64,000 nt of DNA from Alcanivoracaceae bacterium (GTDB lineage Bacteria; Pseudomonadota; Gammaproteobacteria; Pseudomonadales; Alcanivoracaceae), in contig JARGPN010000006.1 in assembly GCA_029213045.1 (NCBI GenBank), positions 444,304 through 508,303 of the forward strand. The letters run 5' to 3'. How positions within the stretch are numbered: position 1 is the first letter of the stretch; each line of letters opens with the position of its first letter. Positions 47,120-56,146 of the stretch are shown in pieces. Made by a program: the position numbers and the translations under genes. The notes under the pieces are model-generated. The model was given only the letters and a program-made list of their open reading frames with translations, searched no databases and had not been told where the DNA came from.

Positions 47120-47464
47120 ATGCAGCAAGTGTTTCGTGCTGATTCCGCACTCGAAGCGAGCATGATTGCCGACCTACTTTCACAGGCCGGCATTCATGCA
47201 CATATTTTCGGCGCAGAACTGCAAGGTGGCATTGGAGAATTACCCGCTGGTGGAAATGTACGGGTCATGGTAAATCGGGACGATGCGGAACAAGCTTCGG
47301 CGCTAATTAAAACATGGGATACGGCGCAAATACCTTCGGCAGCGACCCATACGGAACGCGACGCCCACTCACTACACTTTTCCAATCACAGAGCCAATAC
47401 GACCGGCGTTTTTATAGCAGGCATCGTAGTGGGGTTCATTCTCTGTCTAATCACGCTGTCTTAG
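47120..47464 (+). CDS. DUF2007 protein with C-terminal membrane helix
   Basis: A 114-residue protein with an N-terminal DUF2007 fold (VFRADSALEASMIADLLSQAGIHAHIFG), a small beta-alpha module thought to act in signal transduction, then a polar linker and one C-terminal membrane helix (about residues 93-113). The ATG at 47120 is used rather than the adjacent TTG. It lies 68 bases after the previous gene and ends at a strong bidirectional terminator. Confidence 0.75.
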   Translation: MQQVFRADSALEASMIADLLSQAGIHAHIFGAELQGGIGELPAGGNVRVMVNRDDAEQASALIKTWDTAQIPSAATHTERDAHSLHFSNHRANTTGVFIAGIVVGFILCLITLS

Positions 47465-47497
47465 CGGCTGCTTATCATCGTTCAAACCGCTTAATAA

Positions 47498-47534
47498 AAA
47501 AAGCAGCTTGGCTGATTAGCCCAAGCTGCTTTTT
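47498..47534. terminator. Bidirectional Rho-independent terminator
   Basis: A perfect 14-base inverted repeat (AAAAAGCAGCTTGG and CCAAGCTGCTTTTT) with two further inner pairs and a GATT loop has A/T runs on both sides. It sits between the convergent DUF2007 gene and deaD and can terminate both. Confidence 0.93.
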
Positions 47535-47557
47535 GTACTGCCTGAAGAACGGCTATT

Positions 47558-49282
47558 TTAAGATTTTGCTGTCTTCGGCTTACGTGTCGGAGCTGGCGCA
47601 CCATCTTCAGTCATATTCAACTGCTGGCCAGATACCCACACTTTTTTCAAATGCTGAACGGCTTTGCCCGGCATGCCTTCCGGCAGATCAACCGTGCTGT
47701 ATTCTGGGTAAATTTCGATACGACCAATGTTGCGGCTCTGAATATTGGCTTCGTTTGCGATGGCACCAACAATGTTTGATGGTTTAACGCCATGCTTGCG
47801 TCCAACTTGAATACGGTAGCGCGTCATGCCCTGTTCTGGCGAACTCGTTGGGCGACGACGCTCTCCACCACCTTCCGTGCCACGACGCTTACGCGTTTCA
47901 ACGCGTACATCGTTGCCACGCTCGCGCGGCTCACGTTTTGGGCGTTCCGAACGCGGGGTATCTTTAACGTGGAACGGCTTGCCTTTGTAGAGCATAACCG
48001 CCAATGCCGCCGCCATTTCTAGCGGGTTTGCATCACGTTCAGCTTGATAGCGCTGCAACAGCTCAGCGAACGGCTCTAACTTGCCGCGCTCAAGCTGCGC
48101 GTCCAAACGTTCCATAAAACGTTTTTCACGCACTTCATTAATCTTGTCCGCATTAGGCAGCGGCATTTCTTCAACTTTCTGACGGGTAACGCGTTCGATT
48201 GTTTGCAGCAAACGCTTGTCTTTTGCCGTCACAAACAAAATGGCATCGCCTTCACGACCAGCACGGCCGGTGCGGCCAATGCGGTGAACGTAGGTTTCCG
48301 CGTCAAACGAAATATCGTAGTTGATGACGTGACTGATGCGTGGCACGTCAAGACCGCGAGCAACGACATCCGTCGCCACCAGAATATCGATACGGCCACT
48401 CTTGAGTTGGTCAACGGTCTGCTCGCGTTGTGCTTGCGCAATATCGCCGTTCAACGCAGCAGCTTTGTAACCCGCTTGCTGCAGGGAATCAGCAATCTCA
48501 ACGGTGCTGTCTTTCGTACGAGCGAACACAATAACGCCGTCGTAATTTTCCGTTTCCAATACGCGAACCAAGGCGTCTGGCTTATCACGGTACGGGACGA
48601 ACAAATAACGCTGACGAATCGCCGAAACCGTTTCCGTTTTAGACTTAATGGTAATTTCTTCAGGCGATTTTAAATATTTTTGAGCCAGACGACGAATTGG
48701 CGTCGGCATCGTTGCCGAGAACAAGGCAACCTGACAGGTGTCAGGTGTCGCTTCCATCACGGCTTCAACGTCTTCAATAAAGCCCATGCGCAACATTTCG
48801 TCGGCTTCATCAAGGACAACGCATTTTAAATTATCGAGCTTCAACGCGCCTTTGGTTAAATGGTCGATCACACGACCAGGCGTGCCGATAACAAACTGAA
48901 CGCCGTCGCGAAGTGAGCGAAGCTGCGGACGGTAATCCATACCACCACACAAGCTCACGGTTTTCATCGAGGGGTATTTTTCGCCGTAACGGCCGAATGC
49001 TTCTGCCACCTGAAGAGCCAATTCGCGCGTCGGCGCCAACACCAACACCTGCACCGCGCCGGCTTTTTCTTGGGCAAAACGAGAAATTAGGGGAAGCGCA
49101 AACGCAGCGGTTTTACCCGTACCGGTTTGGGCCTGACCGATCACATCACGGCCATCGAGCATATAGGGAATCATCTGCGCCTGAATCGGCGAAGGTGTTT
49201 CGTAATTAAGGGAGTTCAAAGCTTCGAGCACAGGCAAAGCAAGGCCCAGGCTTTTAAAGCCCGGCTGGTTCACATCAGACAT
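47558..49282 (-). CDS. deaD: DEAD-box ATP-dependent RNA helicase DeaD
   Basis: A 574-residue helicase with AQTGTGKTAAFALP (Walker A), PTRELALQVAEAFG, VLDEADEML (DEAD box), SATMP and HRIGRTGRAGR (motif VI). A C-terminal DbpA-type RNA-binding domain (about 495-560, RYRIQVGRKHGVKPSNIVGAI) follows a basic linker. DeaD/CsdA unwinds RNA in ribosome assembly and cold adaptation. An open frame runs upstream to 49408, but ATG 49282 with TAGGTG before it gives the normal N terminus. Confidence 0.94.
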   Translation of the reverse strand: MSDVNQPGFKSLGLALPVLEALNSLNYETPSPIQAQMIPYMLDGRDVIGQAQTGTGKTAAFALPLISRFAQEKAGAVQVLVLAPTRELALQVAEAFGRYGEKYPSMKTVSLCGGMDYRPQLRSLRDGVQFVIGTPGRVIDHLTKGALKLDNLKCVVLDEADEMLRMGFIEDVEAVMEATPDTCQVALFSATMPTPIRRLAQKYLKSPEEITIKSKTETVSAIRQRYLFVPYRDKPDALVRVLETENYDGVIVFARTKDSTVEIADSLQQAGYKAAALNGDIAQAQREQTVDQLKSGRIDILVATDVVARGLDVPRISHVINYDISFDAETYVHRIGRTGRAGREGDAILFVTAKDKRLLQTIERVTRQKVEEMPLPNADKINEVREKRFMERLDAQLERGKLEPFAELLQRYQAERDANPLEMAAALAVMLYKGKPFHVKDTPRSERPKREPRERGNDVRVETRKRRGTEGGGERRRPTSSPEQGMTRYRIQVGRKHGVKPSNIVGAIANEANIQSRNIGRIEIYPEYSTVDLPEGMPGKAVQHLKKVWVSGQQLNMTEDGAPAPTRKPKTAKS

Positions 49283-49475
49283 GTCGCACCTATCAATTAC
49301 GTGGCGCTGGCAGCCTATCTGCGTGAGCCACGGGAAATGGGGGCGCACTATAGCATCAGAACCTCCATTCGGCCATGAGAAACATTCATAAAACTTGTTA
49401 AACAGCAATATAAAAGGTTATTAGCGGCGAATATGGGGGTTAATTGGCGCGGGGATGGACCTTAACTAAGGCCCT

Positions 49476-49589
49476 ATCGCTTGCAGGCAAGCTCCCACAA
49501 AAGGCAATCGCATTGTTTTATGTGGGAGTCTGCTTGCAGACGATGGGGCCTTGCCAAACGTTGTTTCGCTTGCGGGCAAGCTCCCACAT
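49476..49589. repeat. Three REP elements upstream of deaD
   Basis: Within the 343-base gap 49283-49625 three copies alternate in orientation: ATCGCTTGCAGGCAAGCTCC (49476), TGTGGGAGTCTGCTTGCAGA (49521) and TCGCTTGCGGGCAAGCTCCC (49566). Each forms a short hairpin ending in the conserved GTGGGAG end. The rest of the gap has no gene that I can support; it should contain the deaD promoter. Confidence 0.75.
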
Positions 49590-49625
49590 AAAGAGCCGCT
49601 TTATTTACGCTGTACCATTTTCTCA

Positions 49626-50087
49626 TTACACGAAATAGAGAATTAACCATTCCGCAATCACGGCCGGTTTTGTTTCATCTTCAATATCGACAACAAACTC
49701 GAACTTCATTAACCACTGACCAGGCCGTCTTTCATCGGCTTCAAGTAACTTAGCCCGCGCTCGAATACGTTTGCCAACTTTCACCGGCGCCATAAATCGC
49801 AGCTTATCAAAGCCATAATTCATGCCCATTTTTAATCCGTTGGGAATGAGGAAATTATCGATAGTGGTTTGTAAATGCGGCAACAGCGCAACGGTGAGAT
49901 AACCATGCGCAATAGTGCCACCAAACGGCGTTGCCTTGGCCGCCTCCTCATCAACATGAATAAACTGATGATCAAGCGTGGCATCTGCAAAAGCGTTAAT
50001 GCGAGACTGATCTATTTGAAACCATTCAGACGCGCCAAGTTGCTCACCAATAAAACCTTTAATTTCCGATGGGTCTACAAATTTCAT
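49626..50087 (-). CDS. MaoC-like dehydratase
   Basis: A 153-residue single hot-dog-fold protein of the MaoC/NodN group. The hydratase motif with catalytic Asp and His is ADATLDHQFIHVDEE, followed by GGTIAHGYLTVALLP. Such enzymes hydrate enoyl-CoA or act on related acyl groups. The ATG at 50087 has AGGGAGA six bases upstream; a frame running up to 50126 is not used. It follows two hydrolase genes on the same strand. Confidence 0.88.
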   Translation of the reverse strand: MKFVDPSEIKGFIGEQLGASEWFQIDQSRINAFADATLDHQFIHVDEEAAKATPFGGTIAHGYLTVALLPHLQTTIDNFLIPNGLKMGMNYGFDKLRFMAPVKVGKRIRARAKLLEADERRPGQWLMKFEFVVDIEDETKPAVIAEWLILYFV

Positions 50088-50128
50088 GTTCTCTCCCTGA
50101 GTGTGCTCAGTGGTCACAATATCCAAAC

Positions 50129-50974
50129 TTATGCCGTCGTAAGGAACGCACTAATCGCCTGAAAAACAGATTCAGCATTTTCCATATGTAAGTGATGCCG
50201 CCCTTCAAGACGCTCAACACGCAATGTCTCAACCCAATTCACGCGATCATCAAACATCCCTGTGCCGCCCATACCTTGCTCTCCCAACACCAACAACGCT
50301 GGAGCTTTAATCGCACGTAAAAAACCTTCTATTTGTGCTTCCGTCAAACGCATGGACGACGTTAACCGCAAACGCGAATCTGCGCGCCATGTCCATCCGC
50401 CATCGACGGCCTGTAATCCTCGTTCGCACAAGCACTCCGAACTCGCCTCATCCAAGCCACCAAAGCCAGACATACGCGCAGTGATCGCAGCGCTTTTCTC
50501 GCGATAGACAGGCTTTTTCTTTTCTCGTAGTTGCTGCATATCACCAATAGCTTTACGCAACGTTTCCGGCGCTTTTTCCGGGTTAGTGGACGGCGGCCCG
50601 AGCCCTTCGATTAACACCAATCGCTGCACGCGCTCGGGAAAGGTTGCTGCAAACATGCACGCCAACCCCGCCCCCATTGAATGGCCAAGCAGAATAAATT
50701 GATCCCAGCCTTGCGCATCGACAGTGGCAAACACATCCCGCACATGATCAATATAATGCGTCGCCACATCGGCAGGCCGATGCTCAGACAAACCATGCCC
50801 TGCAACATCAATGGCGAGAAATGGATTGGAAAAATGCTGCGCTAACGGCTCAAAGCTATTCGCATTATCAAGCCAGCCGTGCACAGCCACGATGGGCGTA
50901 CCTTCACCCGGCCAATAGCGCGCCGCCAGTGACAACCCCCACGCGTTAAAACGTTTCTCTTCCGAGTTACGCAA
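50129..50974 (-). CDS. Alpha/beta hydrolase (first of pair)
   Basis: A 281-residue alpha/beta hydrolase with an oxyanion-loop VHGWLDNANSF, the nucleophile elbow GHSMGAG, and a C-terminal histidine in GRHHLHMENAE. The substrate is unknown; the spacing resembles esterase/epoxide-hydrolase-like proteins. It overlaps the next hydrolase gene upstream by eight bases, so the two are made from one transcript together with maoC. Confidence 0.86.
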   Translation of the reverse strand: MRNSEEKRFNAWGLSLAARYWPGEGTPIVAVHGWLDNANSFEPLAQHFSNPFLAIDVAGHGLSEHRPADVATHYIDHVRDVFATVDAQGWDQFILLGHSMGAGLACMFAATFPERVQRLVLIEGLGPPSTNPEKAPETLRKAIGDMQQLREKKKPVYREKSAAITARMSGFGGLDEASSECLCERGLQAVDGGWTWRADSRLRLTSSMRLTEAQIEGFLRAIKAPALLVLGEQGMGGTGMFDDRVNWVETLRVERLEGRHHLHMENAESVFQAISAFLTTA

Positions 50975-51758
50975 CCTGTTGCTCCTGAATTTGCAGCCAG
51001 CTTTTAATCACGCCCGCCGTTTGATCTGGGTTTTCCAAAGGAAACATGTGGCTACCGGGCGCCAATGCATGCGTCATGCGATGGCGTTTTACATGCCGGC
51101 GCGCGGCGCTTTTAAACCCTTCCAGCGTGATGTCGCCGTTCACCAATAAACTGGGAATAGCCAGCCGTGCGAAACGATTAATATTGCGCGGTGTTTGTCG
51201 GAACATCTCCACTTCTAACGACGGCGCAATACGCAGCCACCATGCACCATCGCGCTCTTCAACTGCGGCATGCATATAGTCCTGCAACGATTGCGGATCA
51301 AAATACTTAAACATCCCGCGACCAGTGAAGTATTTTTCAACTTCCTGCCACCTCGGCCAATTGTCGCGACGACCACGGGATTTGCCTGCTGGGGTCACAC
51401 GATCCATTTGTCCAAACGTGTACGCCAATTGAACAAGCGGACGCACCCAGCCATTGATCAACGGCGGATCAAGCATCACCAACTCACTGAACCAATCAGG
51501 ATGTCGGCTTGCGACCATAAACATCACCACCGCGCCCATTGAATGCCCCATCCCGACTATGGGCTTTGGTAGCGGCGACAAACGCGCTTCAAGCTCGTCC
51601 ACCAAACCGGCCCAGTTGTCACCCACGGGCCAGTGGTCGCAACCGAGTCTGTCGATCACGCAAAGATCGTATTGCTCCTCAAAACCCCGGAGAAACCTTT
51701 TGTAGCTGCCGCCAGGCACACCATTCGCGTGTGCAAAAGCAAGAACGGGCTTATTCAT
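50967..51758 (-). CDS. Alpha/beta hydrolase (second of pair)
   Basis: A 263-residue alpha/beta hydrolase with FAHANGVPGGSY near the N terminus, nucleophile GMGHSMGAVV and a late APGSHMFPLENP that supplies the catalytic histidine. It is a distinct sequence from its downstream neighbour, not a recent duplicate. Substrate unknown. It is the first gene of a minus-strand hydrolase-hydrolase-MaoC group. The 247 bases to xthA, on the other strand, carry no recognisable gene. Confidence 0.86.
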   Translation of the reverse strand: MNKPVLAFAHANGVPGGSYKRFLRGFEEQYDLCVIDRLGCDHWPVGDNWAGLVDELEARLSPLPKPIVGMGHSMGAVVMFMVASRHPDWFSELVMLDPPLINGWVRPLVQLAYTFGQMDRVTPAGKSRGRRDNWPRWQEVEKYFTGRGMFKYFDPQSLQDYMHAAVEERDGAWWLRIAPSLEVEMFRQTPRNINRFARLAIPSLLVNGDITLEGFKSAARRHVKRHRMTHALAPGSHMFPLENPDQTAGVIKSWLQIQEQQVA

Positions 51759-52005
51759 ATAAAGAAAACCTGTTTTGGAAGACTCATTGAGCGGTTGCTA
51801 CCTCCAACGTCGCACCGAGTATAAGAAGGCGAAATGGTACTCGCCATGACCATAATTTCCGAGAGTGACCGTTTTCTCCACCCTTACCTTTCGCTGGCGG
51901 ATGGCAAGCAACGCCATGCGCCAACGGAATTGGGTTGGAGGCCATGGAAAGTTCTTGTGTACAATGCGGCCTGACCTTGCAATGTGATGGACCGGAGCTG
52001 TTCCA

Positions 52006-52818
52006 ATGAAACTGATTTCTTTTAATATCAACGGTATTCGCGCGCGCCTGCCGCAGCTCGAAGCCATGATAGAAAGCCACCAGCCCGATCTTATCGGCCT
52101 TCAAGAAATCAAAGTACAAGATCCCGACTTCCCCGAAGACGCGATCCGCGAAATGGGTTATCACCCGTATTACTTCGGCCAGAAAGCGCACTACGGCGTT
52201 GCCATGATCAGCAAAGAGCCGCTATTAAATGTCCAGCGTGGCTGGCCCAATGACCCAGAAGATGCACAGAAGCGGATGATCATTGCGGACCTGCTCGGCC
52301 CAGACGGCCAGCCTGTCACGGTGCTCAACGGTTACTTCCCACAGGGCGAAAGCCGCGACCACCCGACAAAATTTCCAGCAAAAGAGAAGTTCTATCAGGA
52401 CTTACAGGACTATTTGGAGAATCATCATCCAGCAGACAAACCTGTAGTGGTCATGGGTGACTTTAATATTTCGCCACAAGACATCGATATCGGCATCGGC
52501 GAACCCAACCGGAAACGCTGGTTGCGCGACGGAAAAACCAGCTTTCTGCCTGAAGAGCGCGAATGGTACGACCGCCTTCTCGGTTTTGGCTTAACCGATA
52601 CGTGGCGCCTAAAACATCCAGAGGTCGATGACATTTATAGCTGGTTCGATTACCGCTCAAAAGGGTTCAACGACGAACCTAAACGCGGACTGCGCATCGA
52701 TCACATTCTTGCCTCACAACAACTCGTTGAACGCGTCACCGACGTTGGCATTGATTACGACATTCGAGGAATGGAACGCCCTTCCGATCACTGCCCTATT
52801 TGGACGACGTTTAGCTAA
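52006..52818 (+). CDS. xthA: Exodeoxyribonuclease III
   Basis: A 270-residue AP endonuclease/3'-5' exonuclease of base-excision repair. Conserved metal and catalytic motifs are [16 protein letters not shown] (Glu34), [17 protein letters not shown] and SDHCPI. The start ATG follows the rest of a purine-rich region. Its stop codon overlaps the start of the next gene (TAATG), an uncommon coupling. Confidence 0.96.
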   Translation: MKLISFNINGIRARLPQLEAMIESHQPDLIGLQEIKVQDPDFPEDAIREMGYHPYYFGQKAHYGVAMISKEPLLNVQRGWPNDPEDAQKRMIIADLLGPDGQPVTVLNGYFPQGESRDHPTKFPAKEKFYQDLQDYLENHHPADKPVVVMGDFNISPQDIDIGIGEPNRKRWLRDGKTSFLPEEREWYDRLLGFGLTDTWRLKHPEVDDIYSWFDYRSKGFNDEPKRGLRIDHILASQQLVERVTDVGIDYDIRGMERPSDHCPIWTTFS

Positions 52819-53825
52819 TGAGTGTTCAACTGCACCGAGAGAAAATTCGCCTCAACCTTGATACGTTAGGTTTCGCCATCGATATAGCTATGATCTTGCT
52901 GATTGTGGCGAACCTCTCGCTCATTATATTTGACTGGTTTTTCTCGGTGCAGTGGCTGCAATCTTTGCTGAGCACTTATACCCCTGCGTTTTTTACGTTT
53001 TATCGCGACGTCATTCACAACGATTTTATTTTCTGGGACACATTGTTTGTTGCGGTGTACCTCACCGAATTCTCCATCCGCTGGATCGCAGCAATTGGCC
53101 GTAAGACTTACCAACGCTGGTTCTACTACCCCTTCGCCCATTGGTACGACCTACTCGGCTGCATTCCTGTCGGCAGCTTCCGCTGGCTAAGAATTTTGCG
53201 TTTGATCAGCTTGCTGTTCCGCCTACAACGCCAAGGGATTATCGATTTGAGCGATACTTGGCTAGGTAAAACGTTGCTGAATTACTACGACATTCTTGTA
53301 GAAGAAATATCCGACCGCGTGGTCGTCAACGTACTCGAAGGCGCACAAGGTGAATTAAAATCTGAATCACCGCTAATTCGTCGCATAGAAAATGAAGTCC
53401 TGGCGCCCCGCAAAGACGAACTGGTGGATTTCGCCGTCACCACCATTATTCACGCCGCCGAACGCAGCCATCAACGCTGGCGACACACGCTTGGGGGCTA
53501 CATTGCGCACCTTACCCGCGAATCGCTGACGCACACGCCTCTCGGCTCACGCCTGCGTGCCATCCCAGGAGCTGGGCCCAAACTGTTCGACACCTTCTCA
53601 AATCAGGCAGAGGAAATTGGCCTCGCCTTCGCAGATCAACTGATTGCAGACCTGCAAAATCCAGAGCATCGCGAGACCTTGGATGCGGTACTGGAAAGTA
53701 TCTTAATCCGCGCTGGCGGGGATCGTCAGGTGCTGGATAAACTGATTCAAGACACCCTGCTTGATCTGCTGGAACAAATTAAGCAGCAAATTGCGGTCAA
53801 ACAATGGAAGCTTCAACTGGATTAG
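52818..53825 (+). CDS. Voltage-sensor-like membrane protein without pore domain
   Basis: A 335-residue protein. Four hydrophobic segments fit a voltage-sensor (S1-S4) module: about 17-40, 68-92 (with E84, R88), 102-118 (with D111) and 119-136. The last carries Arg at 122, 125 and 128 and further Arg at 135 and 138. No pore loop or S5/S6 pair follows; instead there is a soluble, mainly helical, charged C-terminal region of about 195 residues. Similar proteins are annotated as ion transporters. Starts by one-base overlap with xthA. Function unknown. Confidence 0.75.
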   Translation: MSVQLHREKIRLNLDTLGFAIDIAMILLIVANLSLIIFDWFFSVQWLQSLLSTYTPAFFTFYRDVIHNDFIFWDTLFVAVYLTEFSIRWIAAIGRKTYQRWFYYPFAHWYDLLGCIPVGSFRWLRILRLISLLFRLQRQGIIDLSDTWLGKTLLNYYDILVEEISDRVVVNVLEGAQGELKSESPLIRRIENEVLAPRKDELVDFAVTTIIHAAERSHQRWRHTLGGYIAHLTRESLTHTPLGSRLRAIPGAGPKLFDTFSNQAEEIGLAFADQLIADLQNPEHRETLDAVLESILIRAGGDRQVLDKLIQDTLLDLLEQIKQQIAVKQWKLQLD

Positions 53826-53890
53826 CATGCAAGCAAATGAGTTTGATACGTATTTAACACAGACGGAAAAGATGCCTCCTCCCCTGCCGG

Positions 53891-53905
53891 GCCGAATTAT
53901 TCGGC
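53891..53905 (+). terminator. Short hairpin after voltage-sensor-like gene
   Basis: GCCGAA and TTCGGC with a three-base loop lie 66 bases after the stop codon, followed by AATTTGTGTAAATTTTC. The T tract is poor, so termination is uncertain. The remaining sequence to 54068 contains no recognisable gene. Confidence 0.35.
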
Positions 53906-54068
53906 AATTTGTGTAAATTTTCTCACTTTTTTACCGTTCATCCGCCAGAGCAGACCGAAAACTGAATTGGCACTATTTCTTCCACATTCGAATGCTGGCA
54001 ATCTAATACCTATGCAAATGCTGACACGTCAGCGAAATCCTTAGACGTAACGGAATTGAAAGAAAGAA

Positions 54069-54569
54069 ATGAATTCAATGCTGCCGAATCAGGAAGATGA
54101 CCAAGACACGCTAACAAAGCCTAGCGTGCTAATCGTTGATGACACCCCAGAAAACCTCGTCGCACTGGAAGTTGTCCTCGATGACATCGATTGTGACGTC
54201 GTCACCGCGTCATCCGGCAATCAAGCGTTGTCGAAATTACTCAAGCAAGAATTTGCGTTGGTGCTGCTCGACGTACAAATGCCGGTTATGGATGGTTTTG
54301 AAGTAGCCGAACTGATGCGCTCAAATAAACGCACCAGCACAGTGCCGATTATTTTTGTCACCGCGAACAGTCGCGACGACAAAAATATGAAACGCGGCTA
54401 CATGAGCGGCGCGGTGGATTATCTGTTTAAGCCCATCGATCCATTGATGCTCTGCTCCAAAGTAGAGTTTTTCCTACAGCTTGATCGTCAAAAGCGTCGC
54501 TTAGAGGCCAAGCTCGCCCGCGCGCGCGCCTCAGAAAAAGCCATGAACGAGGCCTACGGCGACCAATAA
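54069..54569 (+). CDS. Single-domain response regulator
   Basis: A 166-residue protein made of one receiver domain with acidic pair D24-D25, phospho-acceptor D68 in LLDVQMPVMDG, the Thr/Lys switch region FVTANSRDDKN and FKPIDP. A C-terminal helix rich in Arg and Lys (about 140-166) follows. No output domain is present. The partner kinase is not in the window; the Ser/Thr kinase downstream (170 bases away) is a possible partner by position only. Confidence 0.9.
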   Translation: MNSMLPNQEDDQDTLTKPSVLIVDDTPENLVALEVVLDDIDCDVVTASSGNQALSKLLKQEFALVLLDVQMPVMDGFEVAELMRSNKRTSTVPIIFVTANSRDDKNMKRGYMSGAVDYLFKPIDPLMLCSKVEFFLQLDRQKRRLEAKLARARASEKAMNEAYGDQ

Positions 54570-54738
54570 CCGGCCCGTATATACGACGACCGGCTGCATT
54601 CACCTCGCCAAAAAGATTGAGCTACCCAGCCAAAGCTGCCTATAGTGCATAAATAAAAATGCGTTAGTGCACAAGCACATAGGGCGGCTTTGCAAGCGCA
54701 CACCTTTTCCCTGCTCAACACAGATAGAAGATCGGTAA

Positions 54739-56004
54739 ATGGAAATTCCCGGCTATAACATCCAGTCAGAACTCGGCTCAGGCGGCATGGCAAATGTTTT
54801 CCTCGCCGTGCAGCACAAATTTGATCGTCCAGTGGCACTGAAAATCATGCTGCCCGCGCTCGCCGCAGACGAGTCGTTTGCCAAGCGTTTTCAGCGGGAA
54901 GCGCGCATTTGTGCGCAACTAAACCATCCGCATATCGTTCCTGTGTTTGATATTGGCGAACACAACAATATCCACTACCTAGCCATGGAATACGTTTCCG
55001 GCGGCAACCTTAAAGAACGCTTGAAAGATGGCATCACCGCCAAAGACGCAGAGCGCGTGCTACGCGAAATGGCTGCCGCATTGGATTACGCAGGGCAAAT
55101 GGATTACGTCCATCGCGACGTTAAGCCCGACAACATTATGTTCCGCCAAGATGGCTCGTCCGTGTTAATGGACTTCGGCATTGCTCGCCCCACTATCAGC
55201 GACGACCAAATGACCATGATGGGCACCATCGTTGGCACACCGAAATACATGAGCCCCGAACAACATCGCGGCAAAGAAATTGATCCGCGCGCAGACCTCT
55301 ATTCCCTCGGCGTCGTCTTCTTTCAAATGCTCACCGGCAAACCACCGTTCACCGCCGACGACCCTATGTCCATGGGCATCAAACATATCAGCGAACCGAT
55401 ACCGCTTATGCCGACTGAGCTAAAGCGGTATCAACCCATGATTCGCAAAATGCTCGCCAAAGATCCAGATAAACGCTACCAACGTGGCAACGAGATTATT
55501 CAGGCGCTCGAAGAGCTAGACCGCACACCGGCGCCTGCGCCAATCACCATGGCAACTGACAGTGATGCAGCGAATTTCACGCCAGCACCAACCGGTGCGC
55601 GGCACGCCGAATCCGACAACAGCGGCATAAAACTCGAATCAAGAATGCGCACCAAAGAAATAAAAGAAAAAGCGGGTTTACTGTCCAGCCACTACGTCTT
55701 TGATGTGTACATCATGGCCGACGATTTCAAGCAGTTCCAAGGGCACTTCGAAAAACTCACCGAAGAGCTTTTTCAATGGGGCAAACAACGCGCCAAAAAA
55801 TGTGGTCGGGTACAATTTAAAACCACCGTGCACCCCTGGATCGCCGGACGCGTAAAAGACTACATCCGCAGCCTACGCAAAGCCGACACCCATGAATTCA
55901 TGCAGCGCATCCCCATCGCCGTCAACATTATCGGCGCCGACGGCAAACCCATTGAGATGTTTAAAATGGAACCTGAAGGTGCTGAGGTAGAGGCCAAGGG
56001 GTAA
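54739..56004 (+). CDS. Ser/Thr protein kinase with novel C-terminal domain
   Basis: A 421-residue Hanks-type kinase. The catalytic domain (about 6-272) is complete: G-loop LGSGGMANV, K35, E54, HRDVKPDN (125-132), DFG (145-147) and GTPKYMSPEQ. A proline- and threonine-rich linker follows, then a domain of about 110 residues (HYVFDVYIMADDFKQFQGHFE, RVKDYIRSLRKADTHEFMQRI) that I do not recognise. No membrane helix is present, so it is cytoplasmic, unlike PknB/PASTA kinases. A good terminator follows the stop. Confidence 0.9.
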   Translation: MEIPGYNIQSELGSGGMANVFLAVQHKFDRPVALKIMLPALAADESFAKRFQREARICAQLNHPHIVPVFDIGEHNNIHYLAMEYVSGGNLKERLKDGITAKDAERVLREMAAALDYAGQMDYVHRDVKPDNIMFRQDGSSVLMDFGIARPTISDDQMTMMGTIVGTPKYMSPEQHRGKEIDPRADLYSLGVVFFQMLTGKPPFTADDPMSMGIKHISEPIPLMPTELKRYQPMIRKMLAKDPDKRYQRGNEIIQALEELDRTPAPAPITMATDSDAANFTPAPTGARHAESDNSGIKLESRMRTKEIKEKAGLLSSHYVFDVYIMADDFKQFQGHFEKLTEELFQWGKQRAKKCGRVQFKTTVHPWIAGRVKDYIRSLRKADTHEFMQRIPIAVNIIGADGKPIEMFKMEPEGAEVEAKG

Positions 56005-56020
56005 TTATATTCAATGCTAT

Positions 56021-56043
56021 GCGGAGGTTCGCCCTCCGCTTTT
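56021..56043 (+). terminator. Rho-independent terminator after Ser/Thr kinase gene
   Basis: Seven-base arms GCGGAGG and CCTCCGC around a five-base TTCGC loop, with TTTT after, 17 bases past the stop codon. Confidence 0.9.
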
Positions 56044-56146
56044 ACCTTCATTGCCTCACCGAAAATCCACCCTATTCTTTACCATAAATCTGAATATTGC
56101 CTGCAACAGTAGAGCCACGCCGCATCTGCCGATACACTTGCGCACC

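Noticed and set aside
49283..49408. N-terminal extension of DeaD
   Set aside because: The 42 extra residues have no helicase similarity, and a proper ribosome site precedes ATG 49282.
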